64,000 bases of DNA from Alkalimarinus sediminis (GTDB lineage Bacteria; Pseudomonadota; Gammaproteobacteria; Pseudomonadales; Oleiphilaceae). The notes beneath the pieces were generated by a model that saw nothing but the letters and a program-made list of their open reading frames with translations, made no database searches and was not told where the DNA came from. The stretch is from the NCBI RefSeq assembly GCF_026427595.1, contig NZ_CP101527.1, positions 1,683,001 to 1,747,000 on the forward strand. The letters run 5' to 3'. Shown in pieces: positions 1 through 8,258 of the stretch. A program made the translations under genes and the position numbers. Within the stretch, counting starts at the first letter, position 1, and each line of letters begins with the position of its first letter.

Positions 1-60
1 TCGAACCCCGGATTCTAGCGACTCTCACCTTACTTAACGCCTAAACAACCTCGCACCTCT

Positions 61-744
61 ATGGAACATTCTCTACAGTTCACGACAGCTCTGATTATTG
101 GCCTCTTAGGTGGTACCCACTGCATAGGTATGTGCGGAGGCATTACCGGTGCGCTATCTATGGCGATCCCAACAGGAGAAGGGTATCGAAAACGACTATG
201 GTTCACCCTACTCTCTTACAACGCTGGACGGATATTTAGTTATTCTTTAGCAGGCCTAATTGCCGGAACATTCGGCTGGCTGCTCGCTGATCAAAGCTCA
301 TCTGTATTTATCATATTACGTTCGTTTGCCGCATGCCTACTTATTCTCATGGGGATATATATCGCTGGGTGGGGTAACGGTTTAACCTTGTTAGAAAAAG
401 CTGGTGGTGGACTATGGAAACTACTTCAACCTCTGTCTAAGAAAGTACTTCCCGTAAAGAACTTGAGGGGGGCCCTACTCTTAGGTACTTTATGGGGCTG
501 GCTGCCCTGCGGACTTGTATACTCAACACTTGTCTGGTCTAGCATGGCCAGTTCTCCATTAGCCTCTGCATCGTTAATGATGGCTTTTGGTATAGGCACG
601 CTTCCAGCAATACTCACCACTGGACTATTGGCAGAGAGAGCTTCGGGCTTATTAAAGAATAAGCGTTTCAAAGCACTATCCGGCACGCTATTAATAACCT
701 ACGGTATTTGGACACTACCATTTATTCAATCGTTGATACCATAG
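61..744 (+). CDS. TauE/SafE (UreH-like) family membrane protein of the cco-hemN neighbourhood
   Basis: This is an integral membrane protein of 227 residues with about six hydrophobic segments. Near residues 16-28 it carries the motif GTHCIGMCGG, a His-Cys-x-x-x-Cys-Gly-Gly signature typical of the UreH/TauE-SafE-like proteins found beside cytochrome cbb3 assembly genes. Those relatives are usually annotated as sulfite exporters, but a role in metal (copper or nickel) handling for cbb3 oxidase biogenesis is the more common suggestion. In many gammaproteobacteria the order is ccoG-ccoH-ccoI-ccoS, this gene, hemN, and here hemN does follow in the same direction. The start ATG lies 60 bases from the window edge, so the expected upstream ccoS gene is not visible. 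Family membership is confident; the substrate is unknown. Confidence 0.8.
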   Translation: MEHSLQFTTALIIGLLGGTHCIGMCGGITGALSMAIPTGEGYRKRLWFTLLSYNAGRIFSYSLAGLIAGTFGWLLADQSSSVFIILRSFAACLLILMGIYIAGWGNGLTLLEKAGGGLWKLLQPLSKKVLPVKNLRGALLLGTLWGWLPCGLVYSTLVWSSMASSPLASASLMMAFGIGTLPAILTTGLLAERASGLLKNKRFKALSGTLLITYGIWTLPFIQSLIP

Positions 745-775
745 TTTGCAGCTGTATAGAGCCAAAAGAGATCCG

Positions 776-816
776 TTGATACATATCAACGACCAGAAGA
801 AGTAACACGCTATACT
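776..816 (+). promoter_or_regulatory. FNR/Anr-activated class II promoter of hemN
   Basis: Positions 776-789 read TTGATACATATCAA, a perfect match to the FNR/Anr consensus TTGAT-N4-ATCAA, inside a longer 8+2+8 palindrome at 774-791. A good -10 hexamer, TATACT, lies at 811-816. If transcription starts near 824, the centre of the box (782.5) falls at -41.5, the exact position for class II FNR activation. hemN encodes the oxygen-independent enzyme and is a known Anr/FNR target in pseudomonads, so the biology agrees. Confidence 0.85.
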
Positions 817-869
817 GTGCAGCATATTGTATTTATTCGTTTTCACCTCTTATCGGGTTTGCCTTCTCT

Positions 870-2261
870 ATGAACAATATCGACAAGTTAATTTGGAATG
901 AAGATCTAATCAGACGCTACGATCTATCAGGCCCAAGATACACGTCATACCCAACAGCCGTTCAGTTTGATGGTGAGTTTGGCGCTAAAGACTGCATTTC
1001 AGCTGCTGAAATGTGTAAAGATAGCACTGCGCCATTGTCTCTGTATGTCCACATACCATTTTGCGCTCATGTTTGTTACTACTGTGCGTGCAACAAAGTT
1101 ATTACCAAGCACCGTGACAGAGCGCAGCCTTATCTTGACCGCCTTTACAAAGATATTAAGATGCAATCAGACCTGTTCGCCCAAGACCGAATCGTTGAGC
1201 AGCTGCACTGGGGCGGTGGTACACCGACTTTCATCGCCGATGAGCAGATGCGAGAGTTAATGGCCGAATTGCGAAAACATTTTAAACTGCTAGATGATGA
1301 TAGCGGTGATTACTCGATAGAGATTGACCCAAGAGAAGCTAGCGAAGAGACACTAAAAACCCTGAGAGAAGTTGGATTCAACCGAATTTCTTTAGGGGTT
1401 CAAGATTTCAATCCAAAGGTACAAAAAGCGGTTAATCGTGTCCAGTCTGAAGAGGAAACACGGTTCGTTTTAGATACCGGCCGCGCTCTGGGCTTTAAGT
1501 CAATAAATATTGACCTTATCTATGGTTTGCCTTTCCAAACGCCAGAAACCTTTGCAGAGACAGTTTCCCGCGTGCTGGATATGAGCCCTGATAGACTTTC
1601 AGTATTTAATTATGCGCATATGCCACAGCGTTTTATGCCACAAAGAAGAATCAATGAAGATGAGCTACCTACGCCCGATCAGAAGCTTATTATACTTCAT
1701 GAAACTATCGAAACCTTGTTGCAGGCCGGTTACGTTTATATCGGCATGGATCACTTTGCTAAGCCTGATGATGAATTAGCCATCGCGCAGCAACAAGGCA
1801 AACTGCATAGAAACTTCCAAGGCTATACGACACATAGTGACTGTGACCTGATCAGTATGGGAGTATCTTCGATTAGCCAAGTGGGTAAATGCTACTACCA
1901 AAATCATCATGACCTAGAAGATTATAATAAAGCAATTGATGACAACCTACTTCCTGTAAAACGTGGTGTCTGGTTGACCGATGACGACCTGATAAGAAAA
2001 GACGCTATTATGCAGCTAATCTGCCACTTTAGCCTGAATATGAAGACATTTGGTCAGCAACACTCGTTAGACTTTGCAGAATACTTTGAAGACGAAATGA
2101 GTCGCTTAGCACAATATGTTACCGACGACTTAATTCAGATTGAGGGTGACACAATCGAAGTGCAGCCAGGTGGACGCTTACTAATTCGGGCAATCTGTAA
2201 AGTATTTGATAAATACATACCTGCTGAAGAGATCCAAAAAGGTTATTCTAGGATAATATAA
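870..2261 (+). CDS. hemN: oxygen-independent coproporphyrinogen III oxidase HemN
   Basis: This is a radical SAM enzyme that decarboxylates two propionate side chains of coproporphyrinogen III to give protoporphyrinogen IX, allowing heme synthesis without oxygen. The cluster-binding motif is visible as C65-x3-C69-x2-C72-x-C74 in HIPFCAHVCYYCACN. The fourth cysteine separates true HemN from HemW-like homologues. The length of 463 residues is normal for HemN (about 457 in E. coli). The GGGTPTF motif of radical SAM proteins follows near residue 115. Transcription is probably driven by the FNR/Anr box about 87 bases upstream, so expression should rise when oxygen falls. A C13 run and a strong hairpin follow the stop codon directly. 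Confidence 0.96.
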   Translation: MNNIDKLIWNEDLIRRYDLSGPRYTSYPTAVQFDGEFGAKDCISAAEMCKDSTAPLSLYVHIPFCAHVCYYCACNKVITKHRDRAQPYLDRLYKDIKMQSDLFAQDRIVEQLHWGGGTPTFIADEQMRELMAELRKHFKLLDDDSGDYSIEIDPREASEETLKTLREVGFNRISLGVQDFNPKVQKAVNRVQSEEETRFVLDTGRALGFKSINIDLIYGLPFQTPETFAETVSRVLDMSPDRLSVFNYAHMPQRFMPQRRINEDELPTPDQKLIILHETIETLLQAGYVYIGMDHFAKPDDELAIAQQQGKLHRNFQGYTTHSDCDLISMGVSSISQVGKCYYQNHHDLEDYNKAIDDNLLPVKRGVWLTDDDLIRKDAIMQLICHFSLNMKTFGQQHSLDFAEYFEDEMSRLAQYVTDDLIQIEGDTIEVQPGGRLLIRAICKVFDKYIPAEEIQKGYSRII

Positions 2262-2274
2262 CCCCCCCCCCCCC
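2262..2274 (+). repeat. 13-base poly-C tract directly after the hemN stop codon
   Basis: Thirteen consecutive C residues follow the TAA stop at 2259-2261. The tract is outside any coding sequence and overlaps the 5' side of the hairpin at 2272-2307. Tracts of this length usually vary by slippage in cells and in sequencing. Confidence 0.9.
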
Positions 2275-2307
2275 TAAGTGGTGTATTCTTAAATACGCCA
2301 CTTAGGG
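2272..2307 (+). terminator. strong hairpin after hemN (probable transcript 3' end)
   Basis: A 16-bp inverted repeat (CCCTAAGTGGTGTATT against AATACGCCACTTAGGG, one G-U pair) closes a CTTA tetraloop. No U-run follows, so this is either a non-canonical terminator or an RNA 3'-end stabiliser for the hemN transcript. The preceding poly-C run extends the 5' arm but has no matching G tract. Confidence 0.65.
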
Positions 2308-2422
2308 TATCCCTATACCCCTTTCCCAAAACTTGTCCTAAACTTAAACTAATCAATAAAAGAACCGTCTATACACCCTATTGCCTCTGTAACGCTTTAA
2401 CAAAAAGATGAAGGTGAGCAAA

Positions 2423-2953
2423 ATGGTATTTGATGAGTATTTGATAAAATCGTTAATTACACGCTATAACGACTTCCCGTCAGCTGGCCAAAGCTGCATT
2501 GACCTCGCTAACGTAATCTCGTCCACTAAGGCATTTAGAATGGTGGTCGATACCATTGCGCAACACTATATAGATGCAAACATAGATCGAATAGTGGCGA
2601 TTGAGACCAATGCACTCCCTTTTGCTTCAGCGGTAGCTTATACCCTAAATTGCCCTCTTTCATCTATCAGAAAATATAAAAGAACACCTGGGGAGTGGTA
2701 TGAAGAGCCCCATAAAGGAGTTAATCATACTTCACTCTATATAAGAAAAGACGAGTGCAACAGCACCGATAATATTCTTCTATTTGATGACGTTATTTTG
2801 TCGGGACAAACCGTCAACACCGCATCAGCTCTTATCAGAAGAAGCGGCGCTACCATCAATGAAATTTGCTGTATAGTCGCGATTGCAGATGGCGGTGGTG
2901 TGGCAAATACACAATCATTAGATTTGAACCTGTACCCCCTGATTGTCCTCTAG
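2423..2953 (+). CDS. phosphoribosyltransferase (adenine/orotate PRT-like), substrate unknown
   Basis: This is a type I phosphoribosyltransferase-fold protein of about 176 residues. The PRPP-binding loop is recognisable as NILLFDDVILSGQT, equivalent to the hhhhDD-hh-TGGT motif of adenine phosphoribosyltransferase, with Ser-Gly-Gln in place of Thr-Gly-Gly. An earlier segment, RIVAIETNALPFASAVA, matches the region before the loop in Apt-like proteins. The ATG at 2423 is preferred over one at 2408 because AAGGTGAG at 2411-2418 is a good ribosome-binding site for it, whereas the earlier ATG has none. The gene stands alone between hemN and an unrelated gene. It could act on purines or pyrimidines, or be a regulator. 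It is not close enough to Apt to be named apt. Confidence 0.75.
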   Translation: MVFDEYLIKSLITRYNDFPSAGQSCIDLANVISSTKAFRMVVDTIAQHYIDANIDRIVAIETNALPFASAVAYTLNCPLSSIRKYKRTPGEWYEEPHKGVNHTSLYIRKDECNSTDNILLFDDVILSGQTVNTASALIRRSGATINEICCIVAIADGGGVANTQSLDLNLYPLIVL

Positions 2954-3244
2954 AGTACGTGATAGCACTCATATAAACACATCTTGCAAAGCTTCAAAAT
3001 ATTCGCTTAAAGCACCGTTTGGCTGCTTGGTGCCCCTGGCTCTTTTGTCATTTAATTGCCGCTTTGCGGCGTTTACACTTAGTAACAATATTTTTAAGTT
3101 TATTGGCACACCAAAGTCAATTCAATCCTATACTATAATTAACAGTATGTTAGAGCAGTTAATTAATTTGTATTTTATAAAGTAAAGCTAACTTAATGGC
3201 CTAATAATTGCGGTTAACAGGTAAATTGAGTGATAGGTTAAATT

Positions 3245-3778
3245 ATGTCTTTAGACGCCCAAAGCTTAAAAGAACAAGTGATCAAACCAACGCTCAACTA
3301 CTTGAATGAGCGTAATCAGGCAACCGTCGATCTTCTCTTGGGGACTGCAGCCGTTGAAACCCAATTGAGGCCACTAGGAATCTATAGCCGCGTTGACGAA
3401 ATCTGTGGCATTGGCTTATACAGCATTACTCAACAGCAACACTTGGATATTTGGGATAACTTTTTAGCCTTTGATCCGGAGTTGGCAAGCCAAATCAGGG
3501 GGCTGGCTAGTCAACGGAGCTTCTTGACTAACCCTCATGAAGAGTTGAATACAAATTTAGCATACGCAACCGCCATTGCGTGGTGCATTTATAAACGGGC
3601 TAGGTGTTTATTGAGTGGCAGCGATGTTAACGACCTGGCTTCTTGCTGGAGCCGTTATTTTCGACATCAGGACTCAACCAAAAGCTTGGCATTATTCTGT
3701 GATAGTTATAATGAATTAGTCTTGCTAAAACCGGTTAAGGCTGCACACCAAAAGCATCAGGCTGCAGATGCAGCCTAA
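3245..3778 (+). CDS. lysozyme-like conserved hypothetical protein
   Basis: This is a 177-residue soluble protein without a signal peptide. Residues 30-75 contain LLLGTAAVETQLRPLG followed by GIGLYSITQQQHLDIWDN. This layout (a helix ending in A-x-E-T/S, then a G-hG-hh-h segment, then DIWDN) resembles small lysozyme-fold or transglycosylase-like proteins found in phages and bacterial genomes, in which the Glu is the putative catalytic residue. There is no export signal and no phage gene nearby, so a cell-wall role is unproven. Two Cys residues and a charged C-terminus are the other visible features. Function is unknown. Confidence 0.6.
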   Translation: MSLDAQSLKEQVIKPTLNYLNERNQATVDLLLGTAAVETQLRPLGIYSRVDEICGIGLYSITQQQHLDIWDNFLAFDPELASQIRGLASQRSFLTNPHEELNTNLAYATAIAWCIYKRARCLLSGSDVNDLASCWSRYFRHQDSTKSLALFCDSYNELVLLKPVKAAHQKHQAADAA

Positions 3779-3792
3779 GCCACTCTGCTCTA

Positions 3793-4641
3793 CTACAAAT
3801 TAAGCACATCAAGCTTTTCGAACGGCTCTACGGATTCTGAGTGAGTCATTTCATCAAAGTCATATCGTGTTGTATCAGCAAGATGCGAAGGCACGACATT
3901 TTGAATCGCCCTGAACATGTTCTCCAAACGACCAGGGTGTTGCTTATCCCACTCCTGAAACATCGCTTTTATCTTTTTGCGCTGCATGTTTTCTTGTGAG
4001 CCACAAAGGTTACAAGGAATAATTGGAAACTCTTTATACTCAGCATAACGCGCAATGTCTTTTTCGCGGCAATAAGCCATCGGACGAATCACAGTATTAC
4101 GTCCATCATCACTTTTGAGCTTAGGCGGCATAGACTTCAACTTGCCCCCATAAAACATATTCAAGAATAGGGTCTCTAATATGTCATCACGGTGGTGCCC
4201 CAATGCAATTTTTGTCACGCCATGCTCAGCGGCAAAGTTGTATAAAATTCCTCGTCTCAGCCTTGAACAGAGCCCACAGGTTGTTTTTCCTTCAGGGATC
4301 TTATCTTTAACAATACTATAGGTGTCTTTCTCGATAATATGATACTCAACATCTTGTTTTGTAAGATAGTTAGGCAAAATAGTATCGGGGAAGCCTGGCT
4401 GCTTTTGATCGAGGTTAACCGCAATAATTTCGAACGAAATCGGCGCTCTACGCTGTAGATTCATCAAGATATCCAGCATCGCGTAGGAGTCTTTTCCTCC
4501 ACTAAGACAACACATGACTTTATCGCCATCACTAATCATATTGAAATCAGCGATAGCTTTACCAACTTCACGTCTTAGAAGTTTTTGTAGCTTATTTTTT
4601 TCAAGCTGAACCTTTTTGTCTACGCTTACCGAAACCGTCAT
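3793..4641 (-). CDS. ttcA: tRNA 2-thiocytidine(32) synthetase TtcA
   Basis: TtcA thiolates cytidine 32 of certain tRNAs using ATP and an iron-sulfur cluster. The PP-loop SGGKDS is at residues 47-52. The Fe-S cysteines are C122 and C125 (TCGLCSRL) and the pair C210/C213 (PCNLCG). The spacing matches the E. coli enzyme, and the length of 282 residues is within the family range. It is transcribed divergently from the neighbouring TetR-type gene across a 250-base gap. It converges with the lysozyme-like gene, leaving 14 bases between the stop codons. Confidence 0.96.
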   Translation of the reverse strand: MTVSVSVDKKVQLEKNKLQKLLRREVGKAIADFNMISDGDKVMCCLSGGKDSYAMLDILMNLQRRAPISFEIIAVNLDQKQPGFPDTILPNYLTKQDVEYHIIEKDTYSIVKDKIPEGKTTCGLCSRLRRGILYNFAAEHGVTKIALGHHRDDILETLFLNMFYGGKLKSMPPKLKSDDGRNTVIRPMAYCREKDIARYAEYKEFPIIPCNLCGSQENMQRKKIKAMFQEWDKQHPGRLENMFRAIQNVVPSHLADTTRYDFDEMTHSESVEPFEKLDVLNL

Positions 4642-4891
4642 AACGCTATATTAACCTGCAATTTTGGCATAATTTTAAAGGCGCTGATTATATGCCAATT
4701 CTAAGGGAAACGATAATTTAAGATAACCCCCTTCAAGACCCCAACTTAGCGCCATCAGGCTCTACTTAGCTGATTTTAAGAGAATTATTAGGTCAAGATC
4801 ACAGTTTCTAAAATTCAACAGACTCACACTATGTGCAAAAAAAAACAATCGTTATATAATCCCCCTGCTCTAATTCATAAAGGATATAAGG

Positions 4892-5521
4892 ATGATTAAA
4901 GAGAACTTAGGGAAGAGAGAGCAGAATCGCATTAACAACCGTAAAGCGATTATCTCTGCTGCAAGGGAATGTTTCAGCGAAAAGGGCTACGACCAGGTCA
5001 CAGTAAGGGACATTATTCGCCGCACAGGGTTGGCCTCTGGCACTTTTTACAACTACTTCGAAGACAAGCAATCTATTTTTTCTGCTTTACTATCTGATTA
5101 TATCGAGCGATTAAGCTCTCATCTTCTAGAACTCAGAAAAAGTTCCGATTCGCTAGAGTCATTTATCCACTCTACTTATTTAGCAGTTTTTACTGCCATA
5201 TCCGAAGACCCTGTTGTGTATCAACTCGCTCATACCAACAATCGAGTAATTCGCGAACTATTTGGTGAGAGTATTATTGGTACTAATATCGCAACACTTG
5301 AAAACGATATTGAAGATGCAATTCAGCGGGGAGTCATACCTCAAATTGATACGACCCTACTCTCTGCCGCCTTTTTTGGGGTTGCTTACGAAATAGGGCT
5401 TAGAGTCGCTAACACTTCAATGCCTAACCCTGCTCAAGCCGCAAAATTCGCAACAGGCCTGTTTATGGGTGGAATAAAAGAAATTACAGCAACAACATTA
5501 CATTCAGAGACCGCATCTTAG
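4892..5521 (+). CDS. TetR/AcrR family transcriptional regulator
   Basis: This 209-residue protein has an N-terminal TetR helix-turn-helix at about residues 14-60, with the typical pattern I-x-x-A-A-R-E-C-F-x-x-K-G-Y-D-x-V-T-V-R-D-I followed by GLASGTFYNYFEDK. The C-terminal ligand domain is unclassified. A good -10 hexamer (TATAAT, 4855-4860) and ribosome-binding sequence (AAAGGA) lie just upstream of the ATG. Regulators of this family often act on the divergent neighbour, but here that is ttcA, a housekeeping gene, so the target is probably elsewhere. The ligand is unknown. Confidence 0.88.
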   Translation: MIKENLGKREQNRINNRKAIISAARECFSEKGYDQVTVRDIIRRTGLASGTFYNYFEDKQSIFSALLSDYIERLSSHLLELRKSSDSLESFIHSTYLAVFTAISEDPVVYQLAHTNNRVIRELFGESIIGTNIATLENDIEDAIQRGVIPQIDTTLLSAAFFGVAYEIGLRVANTSMPNPAQAAKFATGLFMGGIKEITATTLHSETAS

Positions 5522-5537
5522 GCTCAAGTTAACACCC

Positions 5538-5583
5538 TATAACCTTTCAATCTGGCTTTTTAACGCCTTCTTGAAAGGTTATA
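5538..5583. terminator. 13-bp inverted repeat between convergent genes
   Basis: TATAACCTTTCAA at 5538-5550 pairs perfectly with TTGAAAGGTTATA at 5571-5583 across a 20-base loop. It lies between the stop codons of the TetR gene and the convergent DUF547 gene, and could serve as a transcript end for both. There is no long U-run. Confidence 0.5.
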
Positions 5584-5630
5584 ACTTAACTACGTCAATG
5601 GCTTAAATAAAAGAACGGTATGCATAAAGC

Positions 5631-6443
5631 CTACTTTTTCTCGTTTAGTTTCCAATCATACTGATATTCGATCTCACCAGAGTATGATTGCAACTGCTGA
5701 TACAGCGGCCCTTCATAATAATTCAATAAATGCTGAATAAGTGATTTCTCATCCCCAAAATCAACTGCATACCAGTTATATATCTCAGACAGTATTAGCT
5801 TCCCGTTAATAAACTGAACGGCTTTGTCAGAATTAATAAATGTTCGAGTGGCTGACTCGAGCTGACTTTCCAACTTAGAAGATTGAAAAGCCTCAACATA
5901 GAGATTTGGACAACCAATACTCGCACAATTTACCGCGTAGTGAATCCTTTTGTCCTTCCATATCGGTCTGAGTATACGGTGCTCTATATCATTTAGCGTT
6001 ATGGCTTCTCCAGAAACCTCAACGATCTCTTCATTCCAAGGCCCAAATGAGAAAAATCCTCCTAGCTTGGTAATACTCTTTACAGGATAGTTATCTAAGA
6101 TTAAATCAACCGTTGCAGCATTATATAAATTCACCCAATAAGCAAACTGCTCGGCCTTATTGAGTGATAGTGGGTCAATATCCGTAAGCATTGAGATATA
6201 AGCTTTTAACACTCTATGATCTTTATGACTTACTGCTGAATAATCTACAAGCCTTGTGTTTGTCGCTGGGTCAACATAGGCTGCATATTTTGAAAGAAAG
6301 ATACTCCATTGAGCGTGCGAGACTTGCACATCGCTTGCCTCATTAGATAGATCCCATCGCTCCCATAAGTCAGATTTAGGAGCCGCACTGGCAGTCGACA
6401 CGAAAAACAAAATTGAAATAGCAAATGATATAAATTTAGCCAT
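5631..6443 (-). CDS. exported DUF547 domain protein
   Basis: This is a 270-residue protein with an N-terminal signal peptide (hydrophobic to about residue 20, with AAP at the likely cleavage site). It is followed by a DUF547 domain, recognised by QFAYWVNLYNAATV, by the segment ending ITKLGG, and by HYAVNCASIGCPNL with its conserved Cys residues. DUF547 proteins are secreted or periplasmic and their activity is not established. The gene is divergent from the J-domain gene with about 60 bases between them, and ends next to an inverted repeat shared with the TetR gene. Confidence 0.85.
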   Translation of the reverse strand: MAKFISFAISILFFVSTASAAPKSDLWERWDLSNEASDVQVSHAQWSIFLSKYAAYVDPATNTRLVDYSAVSHKDHRVLKAYISMLTDIDPLSLNKAEQFAYWVNLYNAATVDLILDNYPVKSITKLGGFFSFGPWNEEIVEVSGEAITLNDIEHRILRPIWKDKRIHYAVNCASIGCPNLYVEAFQSSKLESQLESATRTFINSDKAVQFINGKLILSEIYNWYAVDFGDEKSLIQHLLNYYEGPLYQQLQSYSGEIEYQYDWKLNEKK

Positions 6444-6505
6444 ACTAATAGATAATCCTTTGTTGAATTAAAACCACTTAAAACATAACAATCTACGGTT
6501 TATCA

Positions 6506-7144
6506 ATGCTTGAATCAGAATACGAGATTTCAACCACTTTTATACAGGAACTACGCAACACTCTTAGAGACATCTTAACTCAGCCACAGTTCCCGTCTGT
6601 GTCTGAATATAAACTCATAAAACTCTTACAGTCAGAGCGTTACAATACACTAAACAACCTAAACATGAACCAATCAGAGCAACTGTTTCAATTGCACTTC
6701 TTGGTTTTTCATGCACTGTACCAATTGCAACAAGAGTTGCTATCCCAAGGAGTTGGGCTTCTGCAAATCACACCGTTAGCAATCTGCGTCACATCGATTC
6801 CGTTAAATGATAAACCCAATAGCAGCCTTCAAGAGCAAGATAAGCTAGCAGAGTACTATCTCGACCTAGATAACCTAACGATCACAACAGCGGAAGATAT
6901 CGAACAGTTGATCTTATCTTTCTGGAAATCTTTTAATCAGCCTAACAGTCACCTAGAATCCCTTAAAATACTTCAATTGAAGCCGCCAGTGACCTACAGC
7001 GAAATAAAAAAGCAATATAAACGTCTAGCATCACAGCACCACCCAGACAAAGGGGGGTCGAAAGAATCAATTCAACAGATAAACCAAGCAATGGCGACCA
7101 TCAATCGACATCATAGAAATGGACAATTAACCAACATATCATGA
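6506..7144 (+). CDS. DnaJ-related protein with C-terminal J-domain
   Basis: This 212-residue protein has an N-terminal DNAJ-related region (about residues 10-145) and a C-terminal J-domain at about residues 160-205. The HPD tripeptide that stimulates Hsp70 ATPase is at 179-181 in SQHHPDKGG. It lacks the Gly/Phe and zinc-finger regions of true DnaJ, so it is a specialised co-chaperone. Its stop codon overlaps the start of the next gene by 4 bases (ATGA), which implies translational coupling with the polysaccharide deacetylase. The client is unknown. Confidence 0.88.
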   Translation: MLESEYEISTTFIQELRNTLRDILTQPQFPSVSEYKLIKLLQSERYNTLNNLNMNQSEQLFQLHFLVFHALYQLQQELLSQGVGLLQITPLAICVTSIPLNDKPNSSLQEQDKLAEYYLDLDNLTITTAEDIEQLILSFWKSFNQPNSHLESLKILQLKPPVTYSEIKKQYKRLASQHHPDKGGSKESIQQINQAMATINRHHRNGQLTNIS

Positions 7145-8253
7145 AACAGTTAACTATATTCATATTAAGAACATTAACTTATCTTAATATTTCAGCATTG
7201 CTACTGTCGTTTAGTCTATCTGCACAGGCCGCTGTTGTTCTTCAATACCATCATATTGATACTAATACCCCTTTTAGTACTAGTACCGACCCAGCACTTT
7301 TTAAGCAGCATATAGAGTATCTTGTTAATAATGGTTTTAATGTTGTTTCTCTACCAGCATTAATCGAAGGTCTTAATAACCAAGAGGTTAACCACGACAA
7401 GAGTGTCGCTATTACGTTTGATGACGGGTTTATTTCGATTTATACCCATGCATACCCTACCCTTAAAGCGCACAACTTACCGTTTACGATATTTGTTAAT
7501 ACCGACCCGATACAAGCTAAAAGACCTACCCATTTATCATGGGATCATTTAAGGGAGATGAAACAGCACGGTGCGACTATAGCCAACCACACACACAGGC
7601 ATAGCTATCTTATTAACCCAGATGGGCTAACTTCGGTAAAAAATGAGATAAATAGTCACCAAAATAGCAACGACGTTAGTGAGAGTAACTGGAAAAGTGC
7701 GTTTATTGAAGAGATAGAGACAACACAAAAACTGCTAAAGACCGAGTTAAACCAAGATATCAAACTATTTGCGTACCCATACGGGGAGTTCGATCAGCAA
7801 ACTAATACGCTTTTAGCTGAAATGGGCTATATTGGATTTGGTCAACATTCGGGAGCCATACGAGCAGGTATGGACATGCAAAGCCTACCTCGCTACCCAG
7901 CATCAAACCAGTATGGAAAATTCCCGCTATTTGCGACAAAGCTGAATACTATTGCATTTGATGAAACGACACATTTTACCCCAAACTACGGGGTCATTGA
8001 TGAGAGTAGTGAGAACCCACCCTCTTTATATATAAGCGGGTCAGAAGCATTACTTAACAGCATTAATTGCTTCGGCTCCTCAGTAGGCGCATTGCCAAAA
8101 GTAAAAATAAACAACACAACACTAATGATCACACCAGAGCAGCCTTTTACAAGCAGGCGGTTTCGATACAACTGCACAGCCAAATCTCATGAAACCGGGC
8201 ATTTCAGGTGGGTGTCTATTCCATGGGTTAACCTAGGAGTAGATGCCAAATAA
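7141..8253 (+). CDS. exported polysaccharide deacetylase (PgaB/NodB-like)
   Basis: This is a 370-residue protein with a signal peptide (cleavage near AQA, residue 30) and a NodB-type carbohydrate esterase 4 domain. The catalytic motif TFDDGF is at residues 92-97. The metal-binding His motif is NHTHRH at 149-154 (H150 and H154). A third motif, FAYPYGEFD, follows near residue 205. The N-terminal part, VVLQYHHID with the later HLSWDHLREM, resembles the deacetylase half of PgaB, which removes acetyl groups from surface poly-N-acetylglucosamine. The C-terminal 100 residues are not recognised. It is coupled to the upstream J-domain gene. It converges with the fil-like operon, leaving only 5 bases between the stops. 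Confidence 0.85.
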   Translation: MKQLTIFILRTLTYLNISALLLSFSLSAQAAVVLQYHHIDTNTPFSTSTDPALFKQHIEYLVNNGFNVVSLPALIEGLNNQEVNHDKSVAITFDDGFISIYTHAYPTLKAHNLPFTIFVNTDPIQAKRPTHLSWDHLREMKQHGATIANHTHRHSYLINPDGLTSVKNEINSHQNSNDVSESNWKSAFIEEIETTQKLLKTELNQDIKLFAYPYGEFDQQTNTLLAEMGYIGFGQHSGAIRAGMDMQSLPRYPASNQYGKFPLFATKLNTIAFDETTHFTPNYGVIDESSENPPSLYISGSEALLNSINCFGSSVGALPKVKINNTTLMITPEQPFTSRRFRYNCTAKSHETGHFRWVSIPWVNLGVDAK

Positions 8254-8258
8254 CATAA

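Noticed and set aside
1-44. Possible 3' end of an upstream gene (ccoS expected by synteny)
   Set aside because: Two plus-strand frames stay open for 10-14 codons before a stop, which is too short to choose a frame or recognise a family.
2943-3185. Open frame of 80 codons between the phosphoribosyltransferase and lysozyme-like genes
   Set aside because: No ribosome-binding site, it overlaps the end of the previous gene, and its composition looks like translated intergenic sequence. The gap of about 290 bases is treated as non-coding.
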